From the NCBI GenBank assembly GCA_965225935.1, contig CBDDCC010000013.1:372001-436000 (forward strand): DNA of 64,000 bases, written 5' to 3'. The notes beneath the pieces were generated by a model. That model made no database searches, had not been told where the DNA came from, and was given only the letters and a program-made list of their open reading frames with translations. Made by a program: the position numbers and the translations under genes. This document shows, one piece after another, positions 52,279 through 62,457 of the stretch. Source of the DNA: CALJXB01 sp965225935 (GTDB lineage Bacteria > Pseudomonadota > Alphaproteobacteria > Kiloniellales > JAKSDN01). The first letter of the stretch is position 1; each line of letters starts with the position of its first letter.

Positions 52279-53133
52279 ATGTTGTCGAAATCGAACCAGG
52301 ACTCCTATGCCGCGACAGACCGCAGCGGCGCGACGCTTGCAATGCCCTCTCGCTCCACCTGGCGAAACGGACAGGGTTTGTTGTCCAAGCTTCGTCCGTG
52401 GGCGAAAGTGACGCTCAACCGGATGGTGGCGCCTCTGGGGATCAGGGTCGTCGGAACCCACGACTGGAGCAACACGCGAGACTTCATACCCTTCGAGCCA
52501 ACGATCAAGGCGGCCGAGCGGGCCGGCCTTTCGGTCGGCGACTACATCGATGAGGTGATGAGCAACACACCGGGCGCGACACAAGCCGTAGTCGACGAGA
52601 TGTCTCGCTTGGGCGTCTTCGCCGGGCGCATAGAAAGCGTGGTGGAGATCGGCCCCGGCTCGGGGCGCTATCTAGAGAAGGTTCAGGGCTGCTGCGCCGC
52701 CGTCCACTACGAAATCTACGAGACGGCGGGGCTTTGGGCCGACTACGTGGTCTCAAAATACAAAGTCGTGCTTCAGCCCACGGACGGCAAGACCATGAGG
52801 GTGACACCGGATGCCTCTGCCGATCTCGTCCACGCGCACAAGGTGTTTCCTTCCATCCCGTTCGTCGAGACCTGTAGCTACTGGATGGAGATGGCGCGCG
52901 TGGCGCGGAGCGGCGGACACGTGGTCTTCGACATCATCACCGAGGATTGCATCGATTCGGAGCTGTTCGAGAAGTGGGTGGCTGCAGAGACCGGGGGTGG
53001 ATCCTTTCCCGCGATCATGCCGCGCAGCCTCGCCTTGGACTGTTTCGAAAGCCGCGGCTTCGACCTCGTGGGTAGCTTCTTCGTTCCTGTGGGGCCCGGC
53101 AAGGCCGAGGTGTTCGTGTTCCGCAAGACCTGA
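52279..53133 (+). CDS. Class I SAM-dependent methyltransferase-like protein
   Basis: A 284-residue protein. SVVEIGPGSGRYLEKVQG is SAM motif I. VHYEIYETAG is the motif II region, and WMEMARVARSGGHVVFDIIT corresponds to motif III and the following strand. The first 90 residues are a helical extension (VGDYIDEVMSNTPGATQAVV) seen in sugar- or lipid-modifying methyltransferases. The start at 52279 has AGGAACG upstream. It is flanked by the His-rich protein and the DUF4038 lipoprotein. The target may be a polysaccharide hydroxyl, by context only. Confidence 0.75.
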   Translation: MLSKSNQDSYAATDRSGATLAMPSRSTWRNGQGLLSKLRPWAKVTLNRMVAPLGIRVVGTHDWSNTRDFIPFEPTIKAAERAGLSVGDYIDEVMSNTPGATQAVVDEMSRLGVFAGRIESVVEIGPGSGRYLEKVQGCCAAVHYEIYETAGLWADYVVSKYKVVLQPTDGKTMRVTPDASADLVHAHKVFPSIPFVETCSYWMEMARVARSGGHVVFDIITEDCIDSELFEKWVAAETGGGSFPAIMPRSLALDCFESRGFDLVGSFFVPVGPGKAEVFVFRKT

Positions 53134-53472
53134 AGCGGCCCCGGTTCCCCAAGGACGATCCTCTTGTCGGGCTTCTCCCTGGCCGACGAAAAGAAGCGGT
53201 TGGAGCCCTGCGGTTTCCCGAGGATTGCCGCCTGGCCGGCCAACTGTGAGCCGGTCCGGAATGACAGGCTTAACCGGCGGCTGGCGCCCTACCGCAAGGC
53301 GGTCCACGGGCGTTCGATCCTGCCGGGCTTCGTGCGGCGGCCACGGCGCGAGGCGGCCCCGACGATCCGGGGCGTACCTCGGTAGCGGGGCCGTCGGGCC
53401 CCGGCGGAAAACCAGGCTCCGGCGGGAGGCGATGTTCTTGCGGCGCGCCGGACGCAGGCCGGGGGTGCGTCC
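53134..53472. other. Convergent intergenic region
   Basis: 339 GC-rich bases between the methyltransferase and DUF4038 genes, which point at each other. Apart from the hairpin at 53386-53403 nothing is recognised. Short open frames here are typical of GC-rich sequence and have no ribosome sites. Confidence 0.5.
53386..53403. terminator. GC-rich hairpin between convergent genes
   Basis: A perfect 7-bp stem CGGGGCC / GGCCCCG around a GTCG loop. No T-tract is present on either strand, so termination strength is doubtful. Position between convergent genes supports a terminator role. Confidence 0.4.
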
Positions 53473-54945
53473 TCAGGGCCGCGATTCCAGGAGCAGGACC
53501 CAATCTTCGAACCCTGAGCTGTTCGTCGAAGGTTCCGGCGAGAAGCGTCGCGTACCGGCAGCGGCGAAGGGCGCGCCGTCCACCGTCACAAACGCTCCGC
53601 CGGCCGGGTCGTACCAGCGTGCGGCGACCTCCGGTCCGGCGAGCCGGCCCAGGTCGACCGTTGCGGCGCGGCGGCTGGGCAGATAGATCAGCGCGAACGA
53701 GCCGTCGGCCGCCCGCGCGGCCAGCGCCCGTTCGTCGTCCGGCCCCGCCCCGTCGACCAGCAGTCTGCCGCTGCTGTCGGGTTCCAGCAGCCACCACGCG
53801 AGGGAATCGAAGAGCCGGTGAAGATGGGTCATGCTCTGGGTGCCGCGGCTGGAGAGAGCCTCCTTCCAGGAGTAGGGGGCCGGGTAGAGGCCCGGGCCGT
53901 CGAAGTGCCAGATCGGGTTGTTGCCGAAGACCTGGCCGGCGGCCCCGGACAGCATGGCCTGGTAAGCCTGCATGCGAAGGTCCCGCTCGGTGGCGCCGTG
54001 TTCGTTCTCGTAGCCGCTTTCGATCAGGAAGAGGGGCAGGGCGTCCGGCCGGAGGTACTGCGCCAGGACCGCCGAGTGAACGGGCTCGCTGTCCCGGTAA
54101 CTGTAGGCCGTGTTGACGCTGAGCCAGGGTTCCCCGGACCAGTAGTCGAGTGCCGCCGTCTGCGGCGCCCCGTGGGCCGTGTGGAGGGCTTGCGGATCGA
54201 CCTCCCGGATGCCCTCGGCAATGGCCCGCACCAGGTCCTTGTCAGGGGGATCGTAGTCGCCGGCGTGAACCCAGAGGATGTTGGCGAAGGAGCCGTAGCG
54301 CCGCCCGAGGAACTGGCCGTAGCGCCGTAGGCGCTCGGGCCCGTTCGCCTCCATGACCCGGTACCAGCCCTGGGATCCGCCGCCCCATCCCACGTAGGAG
54401 GGGGTCAGCAGCACCAGGAGTCCCTTTTCCGCCGCCCGCCGCAGCACCCAGTCGGCATGGGCGAAATAGGCTTCGTTCGGCGCCGCGTAGTTCGCCTGCA
54501 TTTCCGGCGGAAGCGGAGGGTCTGACGGGTCCAGCGTCGCGGCGGTGTCGCGGTGAAAGGGCGGATCGCCGAAGAGGTTGGCGGGCGGGTTCGCAGATCC
54601 AAAGGCTTCGAGCAGGTTGACCAAGATGGTGTTGAAGCCGCGGGCGCGCCGGTCCTCGAGATAGAGCTCGGCGTCCTCGCGGCTGAGCTGCGCGATGAGC
54701 GACCAGGCTGTATCGCCCTTGATCAGGAAGGGCCGGCCCTCGGCGTCCTCGAGGTGCCTCCCGCCGGCTGCGACGCGCAAGGGAAAGGCCGCCGGAGCCG
54801 TCGCGACGGGCCGGTCCCCGGCAGCTGAAACGCTGTCGACCGGTTCCGTTGCCATGCTGCATGCACCCATCAGAATGGCCACGACCAAGTGGCGGACCCC
54901 GGCCGCTAGGCCGCCCGGGCGGCCCCGTGGCGAGGTGCTGGTCAT
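53473..54945 (-). CDS. DUF4038-type glycoside hydrolase-like lipoprotein
   Basis: A 490-residue exported protein. A hydrophobic stretch with a lipobox-like LMGAC (Cys29) suggests lipid anchoring. The body starts HLEDAEGRPFLIKGDTAW and continues EDAELYLEDRRARGFNTILV, ILWVHAGDYDPPDKD, LFLIESGYENEH and FGNNPIWHFDGPG. This is a TIM-barrel pattern with candidate acidic catalytic residues, as in DUF4038/collagen-binding-domain hydrolases. The C-terminal beta domain (RWYDPAGGAFVTVDG) matches the associated Collagen_bind_2 region. It probably hydrolyses a polysaccharide, perhaps the product of this locus. Confidence 0.82.
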   Translation of the reverse strand: MTSTSPRGRPGGLAAGVRHLVVAILMGACSMATEPVDSVSAAGDRPVATAPAAFPLRVAAGGRHLEDAEGRPFLIKGDTAWSLIAQLSREDAELYLEDRRARGFNTILVNLLEAFGSANPPANLFGDPPFHRDTAATLDPSDPPLPPEMQANYAAPNEAYFAHADWVLRRAAEKGLLVLLTPSYVGWGGGSQGWYRVMEANGPERLRRYGQFLGRRYGSFANILWVHAGDYDPPDKDLVRAIAEGIREVDPQALHTAHGAPQTAALDYWSGEPWLSVNTAYSYRDSEPVHSAVLAQYLRPDALPLFLIESGYENEHGATERDLRMQAYQAMLSGAAGQVFGNNPIWHFDGPGLYPAPYSWKEALSSRGTQSMTHLHRLFDSLAWWLLEPDSSGRLLVDGAGPDDERALAARAADGSFALIYLPSRRAATVDLGRLAGPEVAARWYDPAGGAFVTVDGAPFAAAGTRRFSPEPSTNSSGFEDWVLLLESRP

Positions 54946-55048
54946 CGAGGCTTGGAAAGCGAGGCATGTCTCGCCACCAAGACCGCTAGCGGTTCCGCGG
55001 TCGAACCGCCGTGCTTCCCGTCAGCTGTAGCCATGTCCGGACACCGTC

Positions 55049-55385
55049 TCAATTGAGGCGTCGCGCCGCGCTGAGCTCTTCCCGGAAGACCTTCCGGGCG
55101 CGCGCACCCGTGGAGTGCCTCTCCGCGGGATGCGAGGTGGCCCGGCGCAGCTTCGCCTCCGGATCGTCCGGGTTGCCGGACGCTAAGTAAAGCCCCGTGC
55201 GCCCGTCCTTGATGCTCTCCTCCATGATGATCTCCGCCAGGGCGCCGCGCCGCGAGGCGATGACCGGCTCGCTTCACCACCAGTCCGAAGGTCGTATCAT
55301 TGCGAGGGGACATCACGAAGTCCACATGGCCGAGCCGCCGCATGACACCGGTCCGCTCCAACCGGCCCAGGCTTTTCAGGCCCGG
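55049..55385 (-). pseudogene. Decayed glycosyltransferase family 4 fragment
   Basis: On the minus strand, translation from about 55385 gives GRLERTGVMRRLGHVDF, then SPRNDTTFGLVV, matching the donor-site region of GT4/GT1 enzymes. After a frameshift near 55275 the next frame reads EPVIASRRGALAEIIMEES, then KDGRTGLYLASGNPDDPEAK, and ends RRLN-stop at 55049. The usual EAMACG block between the two pieces is missing, which implies a small deletion. No N-terminal half is present. It is the relic of a transferase that belonged to this locus. Confidence 0.72.
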
Positions 55386-55468
55386 GGATTTGCCGGCCGA
55401 GGAACGGGATTGCCGAACGGAGGAGCCCTGCGGCCGAGAAGCCGCACCTGATCTCGGCGGGCGGGATC

Positions 55469-56110
55469 CTAGGTCGGGTCGCTGCGCACGAGCCCGAGCA
55501 TGACGGCGCCGGAACGCAGGAAAGACTGGCACGCCAGATAGAGGTGCAACAGGGTCGGGATGAGTGCCGAGGCCCCCATGACCATCCCGAAGTAGATCTG
55601 GCGCAGGCTGTCCGGATTGAAGGGATCGAGAAGCACGCCTTCCAGCCGTCCGCCGTAGAGCCAGACCCTTGAGCCGATCGTCTCGGGGTTGGCCAGCATG
55701 TAGCTGACGACCCAACCGGAAATGGTGAAGACAAACAGTACCCAGAAACTGGCCAGAACAGCGATCAAGAAGTCGATGCTCAGATAGAAGACGTAGGAGG
55801 AGCTCTTCTCCGAGGAAAGGGCGCACTTGATGATGAAAATCGTGACCAGGAGCGACAGGCAATCGAACAGCGCTCCGAACAGCGCCACGGGGAATCCCAT
55901 GAGGATGTATTCCTTGGCCTTGTAGCTGAACACATACTCGGGATAGGTCGTGAGCAGGGCCCACCAGAAACAGGAGAGGTTCAATACGACGAATACGGCA
56001 AAGGCCTTGGGATAGAAGTATTCGGTCGTGCTGCGAATCCGCTCGAAGCGCGTCAGAATGCCCAGCAGCGAGCCTCGCCATAGGGTGATGATCCTAGATG
56101 AACTTCCCAT
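55469..56110 (-). CDS. Multi-pass membrane protein, function unknown
   Basis: A 213-residue protein with four to five hydrophobic segments, roughly residues 36-55 (VFVVLNLSCFWWALLTTYP), 70-92 (FPVALFGALFDCLSLLVTIF), 105-128 and 170-195. AGGACG precedes the ATG at 56110; an upstream in-frame start would add a basic leader without support. GC content is lower than in most neighbours. It lies downstream of glmS in the opposite orientation and next to the decayed transferase. No family is recognised; a role in polymer export or regulation would be a guess. Confidence 0.65.
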   Translation of the reverse strand: MGSSSRIITLWRGSLLGILTRFERIRSTTEYFYPKAFAVFVVLNLSCFWWALLTTYPEYVFSYKAKEYILMGFPVALFGALFDCLSLLVTIFIIKCALSSEKSSSYVFYLSIDFLIAVLASFWVLFVFTISGWVVSYMLANPETIGSRVWLYGGRLEGVLLDPFNPDSLRQIYFGMVMGASALIPTLLHLYLACQSFLRSGAVMLGLVRSDPT

Positions 56111-56403
56111 TTGGTTCGTCCTATCGTGGGGGGACCGCTTTCTATGGAATGCAGTCTTGGAAATGTGGTCTCGATGGAGCCGGCCCCGCTTCGACCCGGC
56201 CAACACGCAATTGATGACCTGAACGTTTGCCTACCGAGCTATCGACGTCCTTGCACGCTCTCCAGCGGCGCTTCGTTCCCTAGCGGCGGGCCAAGCCCGC
56301 ATCGGACCGTCGGGGAGTCGCGATGGGCGGGTTCCGGCGACATCCGGCATCAGAGACCACCGGCGCCGCCGAAGTCTTCGAGTTTCCACCCTCCAGCCCG
56401 CCG

Positions 56404-56634
56404 TTACTCTGCGGTCGCGACGTCCTCGACGAGCGAGCGATGGCCGTGCTCCGGCTGCCGGGGCGAAGCCTGAATGTGCTTGATCGCCTCGCAGATGCCG
56501 ACCCAGGTGTCGGCGAAGGAATCGAAACCCTCGCGCCTCAGGTTCTCGGCGCGCCGTTTCGCTGTGTCCAGGGCTTCGTCTCCGAAATCGGTAATCAATT
56601 CTTCGGCGGCTCGAATAAATTGATCATTGCGCAT
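56404..56634 (-). CDS. Small helical hypothetical protein
   Basis: A 76-residue protein. FIRAAEELITDFGDEALDTA, then KRRAENLRREGFDSFADTW, followed by VGICEAIKHIQ, resembles a family of small alphaproteobacterial proteins with an A...G..A...A..RA..L pattern and a late Trp-x-x-Ile. The ATG at 56634 follows a G-rich stretch by about 12 nt; an ATG at 56646 is also in frame. It is divergent from glmS. Function unknown. Confidence 0.6.
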   Translation of the reverse strand: MRNDQFIRAAEELITDFGDEALDTAKRRAENLRREGFDSFADTWVGICEAIKHIQASPRQPEHGHRSLVEDVATAE

Positions 56635-56840
56635 AGTTAATGACATCCCCCACAACACCCTACGAATATTTGCCTAGTATAAACGCCTGCGCCCGATCTG
56701 GAAGACAATTTGTGTCAACATCTAGGGTTAATTCGGCGGCGCGAGTGGCCGCCGGCGACCCCGGCGCCCGGCATGGCATGACGCACGTGGTCCAGGCGGT
56801 CCCGGCCCACGCCCGAAGCCTCTCCGAAGCTTCCCGAGAG

Positions 56841-56870
56841 TTGCGGCCTTTCGGGCGGAAATGGTATTAT
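56841..56870 (+). promoter_or_regulatory. Candidate sigma-70 promoter of glmS
   Basis: TTGCGG (56841-56846) and TATTAT (56865-56870) are separated by 18 bp. Transcription would begin near 56878, about 58 bp before the glmS ATG. No GlmS ribozyme-like structure was recognised in the short leader. Confidence 0.5.
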
Positions 56871-56935
56871 TGGCACATTAGATTTCATACCGTCTGCTGC
56901 GAATCTTCCAGTGTATTCTTTCAGGTGATTGTCTG

Positions 56936-58759
<1,824 letters not shown>

Positions 58760-58780
58760 CGGGACAAAGGCCCTTCGCGT

Positions 58781-58795
58781 CCGGCCCAGGGCCGG
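58781..58795. terminator. Short GC hairpin between glmS and rfbA
   Basis: CCGGCC-CAG-GGCCGG lies between the convergent stops, flanked by CGCG/GCGC. No T-tract follows, so it is a weak or bidirectional terminator candidate at best. Confidence 0.35.
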
Positions 58796-58819
58796 CGCGC
58801 CGACAGGGGTGGAGTGGGA

Positions 58820-59761
58820 TCAGCCGGCCGCGGGATGGAGCGGCAGAGGCTCGGCCGAGATCGTGCCGTTGGGACGGGCCGCTTCCAGCTTCGCTTCCGC
58901 GATCAGCCGCTTGAGGTAGTCGCCGTAGCTGCTGGTGCCGCAGCGCTCGGCCAGGGCCACCAGGCGCTCCAGGTCGATGAAGCCCATGCGGTAGCAGATC
59001 TCCTCGATGCAGCCGATCTTGAGACCCTGGCGCTGCTCGACGATGCGCACGAACTCGCTGGCCTGCACCATGGCGTCGTGGGTGCCGGCGTCCAGCCAGG
59101 CGAAGCCGCGCCCGAGCGGCACCACGTCGAGGGCCTGGCGCTCCAGGTACCACTCGTTCACGGCGGTGATCTCCAGCTCGCCGCGGGCCGAGGGCTCGAG
59201 CTGCCGGGCCACCTCGACGACCCGGTTGTCGTAGAAGTAGAGGCCGATGACCGCCTGGTTGGATTTGGGGTTCTTCGGCTTTTCGACGATGCTGACGGGC
59301 GCCCCTTCCTTGTCGAAGCTGACGATGCCGAAGCGCTCCGGATCGCTGACCGCGGCACTGAAGACGACCGCACCCTTGGAGTGGTTGGCGACCGCCTCCT
59401 GCAGCGCCCGCTGCAGGCCGCTGCCGTAGAGCATGTTGTCGCCGAGGACCAGGGCGCAGTCGTCGTCGCCGATGAAGTCGGCGCCGATGATGAAGGCCTC
59501 GGCGATGCCGTTGGGCTCCGGCTGGACGGCGTAGGAGAAGGAGAGCCCCAGCTCGCTGCCGTCGCCGAACAGGGACTGGAAGCCCGCCTGGTCCCGCTCC
59601 ATGGAGATGATCAGGATCTCTCGAATCCCGGCCAGCAGCAGCAGGGACAAGGGATAGTAGATCATCGGCTTGTCGTAGACCGGGAGCAATTGCTTGCTGA
59701 GCGCCCGCGTGACCGGGAAGAGGCGCGTGCCCGATCCGCCGGCCAGAATGATTCCCTTCAT
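58820..59761 (-). CDS. rfbA: Glucose-1-phosphate thymidylyltransferase
   Basis: A 313-residue RmlA-family nucleotidyltransferase producing dTDP-glucose. MKGIILAGGSGTRLFPVTR, SKQLLPVYDKPMIYYPLSLL, YAVQPEPNGIAEAFIIG and LVLGDNMLYGSGLQ are the full signature. AGGTGGTGAG precedes the ATG at 59761. It lies 87 bp downstream of the sugar transaminase and converges on glmS. Its product would need RfbB (not in the window) before the transaminase next door can act. Confidence 0.94.
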   Translation of the reverse strand: MKGIILAGGSGTRLFPVTRALSKQLLPVYDKPMIYYPLSLLLLAGIREILIISMERDQAGFQSLFGDGSELGLSFSYAVQPEPNGIAEAFIIGADFIGDDDCALVLGDNMLYGSGLQRALQEAVANHSKGAVVFSAAVSDPERFGIVSFDKEGAPVSIVEKPKNPKSNQAVIGLYFYDNRVVEVARQLEPSARGELEITAVNEWYLERQALDVVPLGRGFAWLDAGTHDAMVQASEFVRIVEQRQGLKIGCIEEICYRMGFIDLERLVALAERCGTSSYGDYLKRLIAEAKLEAARPNGTISAEPLPLHPAAG

Positions 59762-59848
59762 CTCACCACCTATTGCGTCTTTTGCGTCTTGCGCCCGCCG
59801 GACGGCCGAGCCGCGGCCCGGAACCGGGAGCCCGGGCTGCGGACGCCG

Positions 59849-61006
59849 TCAGGCCGCGTAGTAGTCCTCGACCGCCGCCGCGACGCTGGCGGTCTCCTCC
59901 TCCGTCATGCCCGAGAAGAGCGGCAGGCGCAGCAGGCGCTCGCTCTCGACGGTGGTCCAGCGGTCTTCGCCGGCGAAGCGGCCGAACTTCTCGCCGGCCG
60001 GGGCGGAGTGCAGGGGCACGTAGTGGAAGGTCGCCTGCATCCCCCGGGCCTTCAGGAAGGAGATCAGGTTCCCCCGGTCCTCCCGGTTCTTGGTCTTGAT
60101 GTAGAAGATGTGGCCGTTGTGGCGGCAGTAGTCGGGCACGTGCGGCAGCTCGATGGTGCCGGCGCGCGCGAGCGGCGCCAGGCGGTCCCGGTAGAGCTCC
60201 CAGGTGCGCACCCGCTGGCCGATCAGCTCCTCGGCGTGCTCCAGCTGGGCCGAGAGGAAGGCGGCGCTGATCTCGCTCATGAGGTAGGAGGAGCCGGTGT
60301 CCTGCCAGGTGTACTTGTCGACCGCGCCCCTGAGGAAGCGCCGCCGGTCGGTGCCCTTCTCCTGGACGATCTCGGCCCGCTCGAAGAGGTCCTTGTCACG
60401 GACGATCAGGCAGCCGCCCTCGCCGCAGTGGATGTTCTTGGTCTCGTGGAAGCTGATGGTGCCGACGTCGCCCAGGGTGCCGCAGTAGCGGCCGTGGTAG
60501 GTGCACAGCAGGGCCTGCGCGGCGTCCTCCACCAGGAACAGGCCGTTGGCGCGGGCGATCTCCTCCAGCTCGTCGAACTCGCAGGCGACCCCGGCGTAGT
60601 CCATCACGGCGATCGCCTTGGTGCGGTCGGTGATCGCCTGCCGCACGCAGTCCGGGTCGATGTTCATGGTCTTGGGGTCGATGTCGACGAAGACCAGGCG
60701 CGCCCCGCTGCGCACGAAGGCGGTCGCCGTCGAGGTGAAGGTGAAGGACGGCAGGATCACCTCGTCGCCCGCCTCGATGTTGCCCAGCAGCGCCGCCATC
60801 TCCAGCGAATGGGTGCAGGACGGGGTCATGAGGGCGCCCGGGGTGCCGTAGACCTGCTCGAACCAGGCCTGGCAGGCCTTGGCGAACTGTCCGTTGCCCG
60901 AAAACCTGCCGATCCTGAGTACCTCTTTCAGCTTGTCGAGCTCCTCGCCCGACATGGCCGGAATCGAAAAGGGAATGGACCTGGTCCTGGTGTCCACGAC
61001 GTTCAT
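59849..61006 (-). CDS. rffA: dTDP-4-amino-4,6-dideoxygalactose transaminase (RffA/WecE-like)
   Basis: A 385-residue DegT/DnrJ/EryC1-type sugar aminotransferase. IPFSIPAMSGEELDKLKEVL, ALMTPSCTHSLEMAALL, EVILPSFTFTSTATAFV and the PLP lysine Lys190 in ISFHETKNIHCGEGG match RffA/WecE. KYTWQDTGSSYLMSEISAAF is also diagnostic. Known enzymes convert dTDP-4-keto-6-deoxyglucose to dTDP-4-amino-4,6-dideoxygalactose with glutamate. With rfbA adjacent, a dTDP-linked 4-amino sugar is probable. Confidence 0.9.
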   Translation of the reverse strand: MNVVDTRTRSIPFSIPAMSGEELDKLKEVLRIGRFSGNGQFAKACQAWFEQVYGTPGALMTPSCTHSLEMAALLGNIEAGDEVILPSFTFTSTATAFVRSGARLVFVDIDPKTMNIDPDCVRQAITDRTKAIAVMDYAGVACEFDELEEIARANGLFLVEDAAQALLCTYHGRYCGTLGDVGTISFHETKNIHCGEGGCLIVRDKDLFERAEIVQEKGTDRRRFLRGAVDKYTWQDTGSSYLMSEISAAFLSAQLEHAEELIGQRVRTWELYRDRLAPLARAGTIELPHVPDYCRHNGHIFYIKTKNREDRGNLISFLKARGMQATFHYVPLHSAPAGEKFGRFAGEDRWTTVESERLLRLPLFSGMTEEETASVAAAVEDYYAA

Positions 61007-61203
61007 GCCTTGCTTGTCTCCGTCCTGCTTGCCTGCCCTGCCGTCAGCCGGCGGCCGGTCCGCGCCCTGCGCGACGCCGTCCCGGGAGGGATATCATGGG
61101 CATGCGAGCAACTGGTTAATGATCCGACGAATAGGCCGGCCGCGTCACGAGGAAAGCGCGGCCGGGTCTCGAAAATAAGCTACTTCAATCCTTTGCCCTG
61201 GCG

Positions 61204-62241
61204 CTAAGCCGCGTCGGCGTCCAGGTTCACGATGCCGCCGTACATCTCGACGCCCTTGGTGAGCTCGTACCAGTCCGACAGCGCCTTGTACCAGTCCAGG
61301 GTGATGGTCTGGACGGTCTTGTCCGTGCGGCCCTCGTCGAGCGCCTGGCAGACGTCGGCGACGCCGTCCTGGGCCGTCCGGGTCGCCTTGTAGCCGATCG
61401 ATTCGATCTTCTCGAAGGCGACGCGGTAGGAGCGGTGGTCCGGGTCGCCGTACCACTCGATCTCCACGTCCCGGGGCACGGCGGCGGCGACGATCTCGCC
61501 CAGGTCGGCCAGGCGGTAGTTGTTGGCGTCCGAACCGACGTTGAAGATCTCGCCGTTGACCTTCTCCTCGGGCGCGCCGAGCATGAAGGCGATGGCGCCT
61601 GCGATGTCCTTCACGTGACACATGGGGCGCCACTGGGTGCCGTCGCGCATGAGCGGCAGCTGGCCCGTCTTCCAGGCCCCGTAGGTCATGCCGTTGATCG
61701 CTAGGTCGAAGCGCATGCGCGGCGAATAGCCGTAGACCGTGGCCTGGCGCAGCACGACGACGCAGAAGTCGGAATCGGCCTGGGGCAGGCAGCCGTCCTC
61801 GGCCGCCTTGTTGGCCTTGGCGTAGGTGGTCAGCTCGTTGGTCGGGCTGGTCTCGTCGACGATGACGCCCTCGGCCTGCCAGCCGTAGATGCTGCAGGAG
61901 GACGGCAGGACGTAGCGCCGGCAGCCCGCCTGCTTGGCCAGCTCGCAGGTGCGCACGCGGGCGCGGTGGTTGATCTCCCAGGTCGCGTCCTGGAACAGCT
62001 CGCCGCTGGGGTCGTTGGAGATCGCCACCAGATCGACGACGCCGTCGACGCCCTCGAAGTGCTCGGGGGCGAGCCTGCGGCAGTCCTCGCGCAGGATCTC
62101 CAGGCCCGGGTCCTCCGTCGGCAGGTGCTGGCCGAAGAAGAAGCGGTCGACCGCGCGGACCTGGTATCCCTGCGAGAGAAGAGAAGGAACAAGAGTCGTT
62201 CCAATATAACCACCGGCACCGGTAACCAATACACGCTTCAT
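61204..62241 (-). CDS. NAD-dependent epimerase/dehydratase
   Basis: A 345-residue extended SDR, paralogous to that at 38672-39727. Shared blocks include VLVTGAGGYIGTTLVPSL, DLVAISNDPSGEL, LPSSCSIYG and DGTQWRPMCHVKDIAGAI. At the catalytic site Tyr is present (TTYAKANKAAED), but the fourth residue after it is Asn and Lys is shifted by one relative to YxxxK. A GGAG site precedes the ATG at 62241. It lies 197 bp upstream of the transaminase and may act on the same dTDP- or CDP-sugar. Confidence 0.87.
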   Translation of the reverse strand: MKRVLVTGAGGYIGTTLVPSLLSQGYQVRAVDRFFFGQHLPTEDPGLEILREDCRRLAPEHFEGVDGVVDLVAISNDPSGELFQDATWEINHRARVRTCELAKQAGCRRYVLPSSCSIYGWQAEGVIVDETSPTNELTTYAKANKAAEDGCLPQADSDFCVVVLRQATVYGYSPRMRFDLAINGMTYGAWKTGQLPLMRDGTQWRPMCHVKDIAGAIAFMLGAPEEKVNGEIFNVGSDANNYRLADLGEIVAAAVPRDVEIEWYGDPDHRSYRVAFEKIESIGYKATRTAQDGVADVCQALDEGRTDKTVQTITLDWYKALSDWYELTKGVEMYGGIVNLDADAA

Positions 62242-62457
62242 TATTTACTATCTCCATTAACCATAAAGGAGAGCAAGAATTGATCCGTACTTGCGGGCAA
62301 TTGTAAAGGATAGACGAAATTGCCGCAATCATCCTTGCTCGTCGGTCGGGGTAAGACATCGGCCGTGCGCAGAGCCCACCCGGTCGCGGGCCGGAGCGTT
62401 CCCGCTCGCTGGTCGCGGGTCTGTCCGTCGAGGCTTGCTGGTCGTTCGCGATGCATG

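Noticed and set aside
54942..56081. A minus-strand open frame of about 379 codons across the decayed transferase
   Set aside because: It crosses several unrelated stretches in the wrong frame. Only a short part carries homology, and that belongs to the pseudogene.
61145..62359. A minus-strand open frame of about 404 codons overlapping the epimerase at 61204
   Set aside because: It is a shifted frame of the epimerase gene with a low-complexity Arg/Gly-rich translation.
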